64,000 nt of DNA from Calamus simplicifolius (Eukaryota; Streptophyta; Magnoliopsida; Arecales; Arecaceae), in the NCBI GenBank assembly GCA_900491605.1, contig UESW01004420.1:193796-257795 (forward strand), in the 5' to 3' direction. Below are positions 56,915-64,000 of this stretch, in pieces. The notes beneath the pieces are model-generated. The model saw nothing but the letters and a program-made list of their open reading frames with translations. It ran no database searches and had not been told where the DNA came from. The translations under genes and the position numbers were made by a program. Every line of letters starts with the position of its first letter. Position 1 is the stretch's first letter.

Positions 56915-59900
56915 TTACATCACGGAACTAAGTCCCATTCGCGCTACATGATCCTTGAAACCCTTTGGTGGCATGCCTTTAGTCAGAGGATCCGCGATCA
57001 TCAATTCAGTGCTGATGTGTTCAATAACCACTTTCTTTTCTTTAACACGCTCTCTTATGGCTAAGTACTTAATGTCGATATGTTTACTACGACTACCACT
57101 CCTATTGTTCTTAGCCATAAAAACAGCAGCTGAATTATCACAGTACAATGTCAAGGGCCTCGAAATAGAGTCTACAACTTTAAGCCCAGATATGAAACTC
57201 TTCAACCATACACCGTGTGAGGTAGCTTCAAACAAGAGACGAACTCAGCCTCCATAGTGGAAGTAGCAGTCAAGGTCTGCTTGGCACTCTTCCATGATAC
57301 AGCTCCATCAGCTAACATAAACACGTAACCTGACGTTGATTTACGTGAATCAATACAGCCAGCAAAGTCTGCATCACTATATCCAATGACTTCCAACTTC
57401 TCAGTCCGTCTATACATGAGCATGTAATCCTTGGTTTCTTGAAGGTATCTCATAACCTTCTTTGCAGCCCGCCAGTGGTCAACACCTGGATTACTCTGAT
57501 ATCTCCCAAGCATTCCAACAACAAATGCAATGTCAGGCCTGGTATAAACCTGAGCATACATAAGGCTTCCAATAGCTGAAGCATATGGAATGGGTCTCAT
57601 CTGTTCGCGTTCGAACTCATTTTTGGGACACTGATTCAAGCTGAATCTATCACCTTTCACAATGGGTGCTACACTCGGTGAACAATCTTTCATGCGAAAC
57701 CTTTCTAGAACCTTGTTGATATAGGTCTCTTGAGACAAGCCCAAAATGCCTCTAGATTTATCTCTATGGATCTTTATGCCAATGACATAAGATGCCTCAC
57801 CCATATCCTTCATATCAAAGTTCTTTGAGAGAAATTGTTTCACCTCATATAGCAAACCCTTGTCATTAGTCGCAAGCAAAATGTCATCCACATATAACAC
57901 AAGAAAGCAAATCTTGCTCCCACTGACCTTTTGGTATATACAAACATCCATGATGTTTTCTTCAAAGCCAAATGAGGTAATAACATCATGAAATTTCAAA
58001 TACCATTGTCGGGAGGCTTGCTTTAATCCATATATGGACTTATTCAGCTTACAAACTAAATTCTCACCACTACTAGAGGAAAATCCTTCTGGTTGTTTCA
58101 TATAAACCTCTTCCTCTAGATCACCATTGAGGAACGCCGTTTTCACATCCATCTGGTGTAACTCTAAATCAAAATGAGCCACCAATGCCATGATTACACG
58201 GAAGGAGTCCTTTTTAGATACAGGAGAAAAGGTCTCCGTGTAATCTATTCCTTCCCTCTGAGTAAATCCTTTGGCAACAAGTCTAGCCTTATGTCTCTCA
58301 ATGTTGCCTTCTGAGTCTTTCTTAGTTTTAAAGACCCACTTACAACCAATGGCTTTTACACCATTAGGCAACTTGACAAGATCCCAGACTTTGTTAGATG
58401 CCATAGAATCCATCTCTTCTTTCATGGCTTTGTACCACAAGTCAGATACATTAGAACTCATGGCCAGTGAAAACGTTTCAGGATCATTTTCGGCTCCAAT
58501 ATTGTAGTCACATTCTTGCAGATACACAACATAATCACTAGGAATTGCTGGTCTCCTAGTCCTAGTAGACCTCCTCAATGTTGCCTCAACATTCTCCTGT
58601 GAAACGGGATCATGTTGCTCAATAGGTTGTTCAACAATTTCGGGTATTTGCTGAACTTCAAGGTCTACTGGATTTGGATTAGCAATTTGTGGAATCTCTT
58701 GGACCTGTTGCTCAACATGTGCACAAACACAAGGCACACTGTGAACTACAACAATCGGTCCACTACTTGAAGTGGAGCATTGAGCATCTTGATGACCTTT
58801 CCCAAGACCAAGGTCTTGAAAATGATCGCTCCCACTAATTAAATCGTTTTCAAGAAATTTAGCATTTCTTGATTCCACAAATCTAGTGCTATGAGAAGGA
58901 CAATAAAATCTATATCCCTTGGATCTTTCGGCATAACCAACAAAATATGCACTTAAGGTCCTTGGGTCCAACTTCCTTTCATGTGGATTATAAATCCTCA
59001 CCTCAGCTGGGCAACCCCAGACGCGTACATGTCGCAAACTCGGTTTCCAACCTTTAAACAACTCAAAAGGTGTCTTTTGGACAGCCTTGGTTGGAACTCG
59101 GTTTAATATGTACACCGCTGTCTTAAGGGCTTCAGTCCATAAGGACCGAGGAAGTTTGGAGCTAGCAAGCATGCTCCTTACCATGTCCATTAATGTTCGG
59201 TTTCTTCTTTCAGCCACACCATTCTGATCTGGAGAACCAGGTAAGGTGTATTGGGCAACAATCCCACAATCTTGAAGAAACTTTGCAAATGGACCGGTAG
59301 CTTGTCCATTCTCAGTGTATCTACCGTAGTATTCTCCTCCCCTATCAGATCTTACGATCTTGATTCGTTTGTCACATTGTTTCTCTACTTCAGCCTTAAA
59401 AACTTTGAAAGCATCAAGTGCCTCACTTTTGCTGTTCAATAAGTAGAGATACATGTAACGCGAATAATCGTCAATAAAGGAGATGAAATACTTATTACGG
59501 TATGCATCTATATCAGGACTACAAATGTCTGTATGAATTATTTCTAACAATTGAGAACTCCTCTTTGCACCTTTCTTTGACTTGTTAGTCTGCTTACCTT
59601 TAATGCAGTCTACACAAGTACTAAAGTCAGTCCAATCAAGAGTACTAAGTACTCCATCATGTACCAACCTCTTGATTCTATCAATGGAGATATGACCTAA
59701 TCTCCTATGCCACAAATTAGACGAATTCTCATCAACGACACATCTTTTAACACCAACATGCATAGAAGAATAGTGATTATCATTTTCTAAATTAAGACGA
59801 AAAAGACCATCAGACAATGTACCACATCCAATAATCTCAGATCCATAAGAAATACTGAAAGATGAATCTGAAAATTTAAAGGAATATCCACAAGATACAA

Positions 59901-60926
59901 GTCTTGAAACAGAAACTAAATTCCTAGCAAAACCAGGAATATAAAATGTCTTTTCCAAACTTAAAATAAAACCACTATCTAAAACAAGTTTGCAAGTTCC
60001 AATGGCTTCCACATGTGATGACATCTTATTTCCAGAATAGATGCAGCATTCACTTCCCACTGGTTTCCGCAGGTCTTGCAATCCCTGCAAGGAGTTGGCA
60101 ACATGGATTGAAGAACCAGAGTCAATCCACCATGTGTCTTGAGTAACATTAATCATGTTAGATTCATAACAGACAACAGAGAGTTGAGTACCTTTCTTGT
60201 CAAGCCACTGTTTGAACTTGGCACAATCCTTCCTCAAATGCCCTTTCTTCTTGCAGAAGAAACATTTGGAACTTTTCTGAATGTCCCCTTTGGCAGGAAT
60301 CTTGCCCTTGTTCTTTGCTTGAAATTTCTTTTTCTTTCCTGGTGTTGTCAAATTTACCTTCTCACCCTCTTCCACAGCAAGTCTACCCTCCTCTTGAACA
60401 CACATGGTCATAAGTTCATTAATTGACCATTTATCCTTATGTGTGTTATAAGAGATCTTAAATGGGGCATATTTCGGTGGTAGAGTGTTGAGAATGTAAT
60501 GCACTAGAAAAGAGTCAGACATCTCAACTTCAAGTCTCTTTAATTGAGCCGCAATGTCCCTCATCCTCATAATGTGGTCACGTACACCGCGTATACCACT
60601 CAGTTTTATGGATGAGAACTGGTGAATTAGGGTGCTAGCTAAAGCCTTGTCTGAAGATACAAATTGATCATCGATCGCCTTCAGCAAGTCACGGACATTG
60701 TCATAATGCTCAAGGGAACCCTGATGCCATCTGAGATCTTGGTCTTTATGAACATTATTGAGAGACGATTAGATCGCTCCCATTTTTCATAAAGAACAGA
60801 ATCTTCAGGGGGCGGTTCATCCTTCCTTATGGCGTAATCAATGTCCTTGCACCCTAGATGAAGGAGAGTTCTCTCCTTCCAAATTTTATAATTGTCCCCT
60901 TTGAGCTCAGGAACATCACAAATCAT
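56915..60926 (-). pseudogene. gag-pol of element F, two single-base frameshifts
   Basis: The N-terminus at 60926 reads MICDVPELKGDNYKIW (gag). An open frame may extend it slightly upstream (PVNFSD). A missing base in a G run near 60715 shifts the frame. The long ORF 60687-57202 then carries the zinc knuckle CFFCKKKGHLRKDC (about residue 142 of that ORF), protease-type WWIDSGSSIHV, integrase (HTDICSPD, a SDRGGEY block, NGVAERRNR), RT with YVDDILLA (about 931) and RNase H (SDADFAGCID). A missing T near 57230, inside TMEAEFVSC, shifts the frame again. The last part, with CDNSAAVFMAKN and DPLTKGMP, is open at 57235-56915. All domains are present, so the element was active recently. Confidence 0.95.
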
Positions 60927-61732
60927 ATCAGAGAAATTAACAGGCTGACAAACTGCAAAAATTAAATAACCATACTCATGTTACAAAACTTTGAAGCTCT
61001 TTAAACAATATGACATATCTACCAATGTAAAATACGTCAAAATATGAATCTACTGACATAAAACTTGCCTGTGGGCTGAAGTATTAATTCAATTAGATTC
61101 ACATTTAAACTATATGATAAAATTATCAAATTATACCCTTAATTTCTAATCCCTGTGGGTAAATTAGAAAACATAATTTGACATTTTATCCTAATTAATT
61201 ATATAAATATAACAAAATTTTTCTGTGGAATAAATTTTATTATATCCATATAATTAATTATAATTAATGTCTATTATTTATGTGATTTATTAACTTTATT
61301 ATACAATTTTATAATTAAGGATGCTGTGGCTACTCCTCAATTATTTAATTGTATTTATCACTTAGACATTATTTAAATTTTATGCTCAATTATGTCACTT
61401 AAGATGCATGCATAATTCACAAAATTTACACACACAAATTCTAAATATAATTGAACATAAATATGATAGGCTCATGGCCCATCACTTAATGAACGAGCCA
61501 ACAGCCCGTCATCCTCACCCAATTTCAATAGTTTAATTTAACCAAAATATCTCAATCACCTCAAAATTTTTGAATCAGATGTGTTTAAGCTGCTGCAACC
61601 CAGCCTGCTACAGTTCAGATTATGTGCACGGCCCAGCCTTACTGTTGGCTCAGACAACAAAACCAATCAAATGCTGGATCAGTCTAATTGGATCAGATGT
61701 CTGTTGGACCAAGACCTGGCCCAGAACACTGG

Positions 61733-62090
61733 GCCAGCGCCTGGCCCACCCAGGCGCTACCAGCGCCTGTTGCCCACGCTGGTTGGGCGCTGGCAGGCAG
61801 CCAGCGCCCAGCCAGGCGCTGGCTGACAGCCAGGGCGCTGGCTGACAGCCAGCGCCTAGGCGCTGGATTACAGCCAACGCCTGGGTGCTGGCTTAAAAAT
61901 TTTTTTTTTTTTTTTTTAATAAGATGGGCGCTGGCAGTCACCCAGCGCCCAGCCAGCGCCCAGCCACGGGCGCTGGCATCCAAATTTTTTTTATTATTAT
62001 TATTATTAAGATGGGCGCTGGCAGTCACCCAGCGCCCAGCCAGCGCCCAGCCACGGGCGCTGGCATCCAAATTTTTTTTTTTTTTTTTTT
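61733..62090. repeat. GGCGCTGGC / GCCAGCGCC repeat cluster with an 87-bp duplication
   Basis: Dense direct and inverted copies of GGCGCTGG and CCAGCGCC. Two copies of an 87-bp block start at 61923 and 62010, each ending in a long T or ATT run. Confidence 0.93.
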
Positions 62091-62230
62091 ATTACTGTCA
62101 CGTTTTCAGAAAAAAAAATGTTTTCATCCGTTCTTATCCCGTGTGCACATATCCGAAGCAAGGAAACCATGCTTCCTCTTTTTATGATGATTTGATTATG
62201 AGATGTTTGGATTTATCTTTATTCAAACTA

Positions 62231-62378
62231 TATCCAAAAGAATGAGTGAACAGATAAATGCATGCTTTATCCAAAAGAATGAGTGAACAGATAAATGCAT
62301 GCTTTATCCAAAAGAATGAGTAAACAGATAAATGCATGCTTTATCCAAAAAAATGAGTAAACAGATAAATGCATGCTT
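62231..62378. repeat. 37-bp tandem repeat, 4 units
   Basis: Units start at 62231, 62268, 62305 and 62342 (TATCCAAAAGAATGAGTGAA and following), with single changes in units 3 and 4. Confidence 0.95.
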
Positions 62379-62713
62379 CATGGCATAAGACTTATCGATC
62401 AATCTATTAACTCTCCCGGTACGCAGGTAGTTGGGTCAAAGGCACCAAGGTACTACAGCAGCCTCCCTTATTGGTGCGTCCCTAATATCCCTACCGTACG
62501 CCCGTTGGATAAATAATCCAGGGTACTACCAGTAGCCTCCCCTTTGGACTATCCCTAAATGAGAGAAATAGAAATCAAGAATGTCTTGCTCCTCTTTATT
62601 TTGATCAGGATAGAATTTTAAATATATATTTTCTAATATTTAAAACAAAATCCAATATAAAGAAGAGCCCAAAAGCAGAAAGCATTCGGCCAAAACGAGA
62701 CAGAGGCGTAAAA

Positions 62714-62725
62714 GCTCTGATACCA
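62714..62725 (-). promoter_or_regulatory. Primer binding site of F
   Basis: Reverse complement TGGTATCAGAGC, iMet type, two bases from the LTR at 62728. Confidence 0.94.
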
Positions 62726-62727
62726 AA

Positions 62728-63139
62728 TGTAAAAACTTACCAGTAACGTGCCTAATGTGATTTAGATCAACATGGCACTTCAAAATAAAGTAAAGCAGCG
62801 GAAATAGTGTTGAGGATTACCTCCCGCCATCATTCCGGCCTCGGAATAAATAAAAGGAAGAAGTTTTGAATTCTGGTTCTTCTGGTCCTTTCTCTACGCA
62901 GATCGATGGTGTGTGGTTTTTCTCATATCGTAGAGCAGGTACCAGGGACCATTTTTTATATACACAAACCCTCCAGAAATTTCTGCCATCATAGAGATTT
63001 CTGGAGTACGTTATGGGCGATGGTTACGGAGTTGCAAACTTACTCCCGCTGTTTTGCACGTTCAAAATTCAAAATACATAAACCACAAAATCAGGAGTTG
63101 GTTATTCCCCTGGCCAGTAGGAATCTAAATTAACCAACA
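62728..63139 (-). repeat. 5' LTR of element F
   Basis: 412 bp. Differences from the other copy are a homopolymer T, a 1-bp A run change and one A/G substitution. Confidence 0.97.
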
Positions 63140-63144
63140 CCTAG

Positions 63145-64000
63145 TTCAATCCCCCCTGATGCCGAGGAAGAGTCTTTGGCCAATCTATTTCATTCTGCCC
63201 TCGAGTAAAAAGAAGGTCCTTCTGGGATGGGATCCAAGGAAGAAGACCTCATTTCTATCAGCTTCGGTGGATCGACCATTCCGAAGGACATTAAGTTCCT
63301 ACCTGATTTCAGCAACTTTGAGCTTGCGAAGACTGTGAATGTCTATGCCTCCTGAGTAAGCCGGAATGAAAATTCTCTCTTCTTTTTTTAATTTGTTTGG
63401 TTGTTCCTGAGTTCATTTGTTGTATTTTGCTGCAGAATGTAATTATTTTGAGGGTGATATGTAATCACCTAAATTCGGTGTCGAAGGCCTACGCCTGAGC
63501 TTCAAAGGAGAACCTCGAGCTTCAGAGAAGAGAGAGTTTGGTCGGTCCACTCTCTGAGGAGCTAGCTAAGACCCAAACTGAGCTTGCGCCGGCCAATAAA
63601 TTGGTTGAGGATGCCCAATCAAACATATCAAGACTTCGAGCTGAAGTTGCTGAGCTTGAAGGGGCTCGAGAGTCGGTCGGGGCTCGAGAGTCGGCTAATG
63701 AAGCTCGATCATCGTTGACGAAATTCCAAGCCAAAGCGGTAGAAGAAATAAGTGCCCTAAATAAGCAACTTGTCAATGAAAGTGGCGGGTTCAAACATTG
63801 TCAGGAGCAGGTCACCTATCTCATGGATGATCTTGCTCAATCCCAACACAATGCTGAAAAAGACTAGGCAAAGCTTGAGTATGCCTAGGGGAAGATGAAT
63901 CAATGTAAAAAGGATAGGAGGAAAGCTCTAGAGTGGGATGAGAAAGCAAAAACAGAAATTGCTCGATGCATTGAAAAGGTACGAGCTTTGTGAATTTCTT
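63145..64000 (+). pseudogene. Gypsy-type element G: gag-like ORF, second part (continues past window)
   Basis: It resumes after the CCTAG duplicate. 63145-63355 is broken acidic coding sequence with stops. From about 63497 a long frame (63538-63867) is strongly coiled-coil (LSEELAKTQTELAPANKLVE, ISRLRAEVAELEGARES), then a stop and further helical coding sequence to the edge. Such a coiled coil behind a PF04195-like domain is common in this gypsy group. On its own it could be mistaken for a host filament protein. Confidence 0.6.

Larger units (their letters stand above)
60927..62713 (-). other. 5' leader of element F
   Basis: Non-coding. AT-rich at 60960-61450, then a GC-rich palindromic repeat cluster, 37-bp repeats, and at 62410-62560 a conserved-looking stretch with CCCGGTACGCAGGTAG and GGGTACTACCAGTAGCC that may be a leader structure. 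TTTTTGCAG just upstream of the gag frame resembles a splice acceptor. Confidence 0.65.
56236..63139 (-). mobile_element. Young copia LTR retrotransposon F
   Basis: Two 412-bp LTRs (56236-56647 and 62728-63139) differ at only about three positions. The target duplication CCTAG is perfect (56231-56235 and 63140-63144). Primer site GCTCTGATACCA at 62714-62725 and purine tract AAGTGGGAGAA (minus strand, about 56648-56660) are in place. It contains gag-pol with two one-base frameshifts and a repeat-rich 1.8-kb leader. It sits inside the ORF of G. Confidence 0.97.

Noticed and set aside
63497..63867. Coiled-coil ORF as a host filament or motor protein
   Set aside because: It continues the gag-like ORF of G across the F insertion and has stops downstream; a retroelement origin fits better.

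Overview
The window is plant nuclear DNA. It holds split exons with canonical GT..AG borders, Ty1/copia and Ty3/gypsy LTR retrotransposons, LINE 3' ends with poly(A) tails, and one land-plant gene family (NPH3/BTB). The element types and the very long TE-filled intron suggest a monocot, possibly a palm; that is inference. There is no prokaryotic operon, CRISPR array or rRNA.

One host gene is recognisable: an NPY-type member of the NPH3/RPT2-like BTB-POZ family on the minus strand. Exons 2-4 lie at 4527-1547, but the 62-bp first exon is about 39.5 kb away at 44071-44010. The splice phases fit exactly, giving a 620-residue product. Almost everything between 4.5 and 44 kb is therefore intron 1 of this gene.

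Intron 1 is a stack of transposons. (1) An old minus-strand copia (Z) is cut by copia A (5422-17165, TSD GAAAT), which is itself cut by copia B (8528-14340). (2) A solo LTR lies at 20695-21539 (TSD ATACC). (3) A non-coding, minisatellite-rich LTR element D starts at 23644; its 3' LTR copy breaks off at 28857 inside a decayed copia pol (E, 28858-30297) that is followed by a long LTR. (4) Copia C (32156-37283, minus strand) is the same family as B and has an intact reading frame lacking the end of RT and all of RNase H. (5) A probable 2.5-kb solo LTR lies at 38857-41374.

B and C share LTRs, primer sites and nearly identical polyproteins, but their 5' leaders carry different foreign inserts. In C the insert encodes, antisense to the element, a recognisable phytocyanin (blue-copper) domain. 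This looks like independent capture of host gene pieces by one copia family and is the most novel signal here.

Upstream of the NPY gene (44.1-46 kb) is its presumed leader and promoter. Then come AT-rich intergenic DNA, two 5'-truncated LINE copies of one family (50515-51034 and about 51250-52355), and from about 54 kb to the window end a decayed gypsy-type element G with a gag-like ORF and a coiled-coil segment. G is split by a very young copia F (56236-63139, minus strand, 412-bp LTRs, TSD CCTAG).

The NPY protein would act in auxin-linked organogenesis and polar signalling. The other coding sequences are self-replication genes of retrotransposons, mostly broken.
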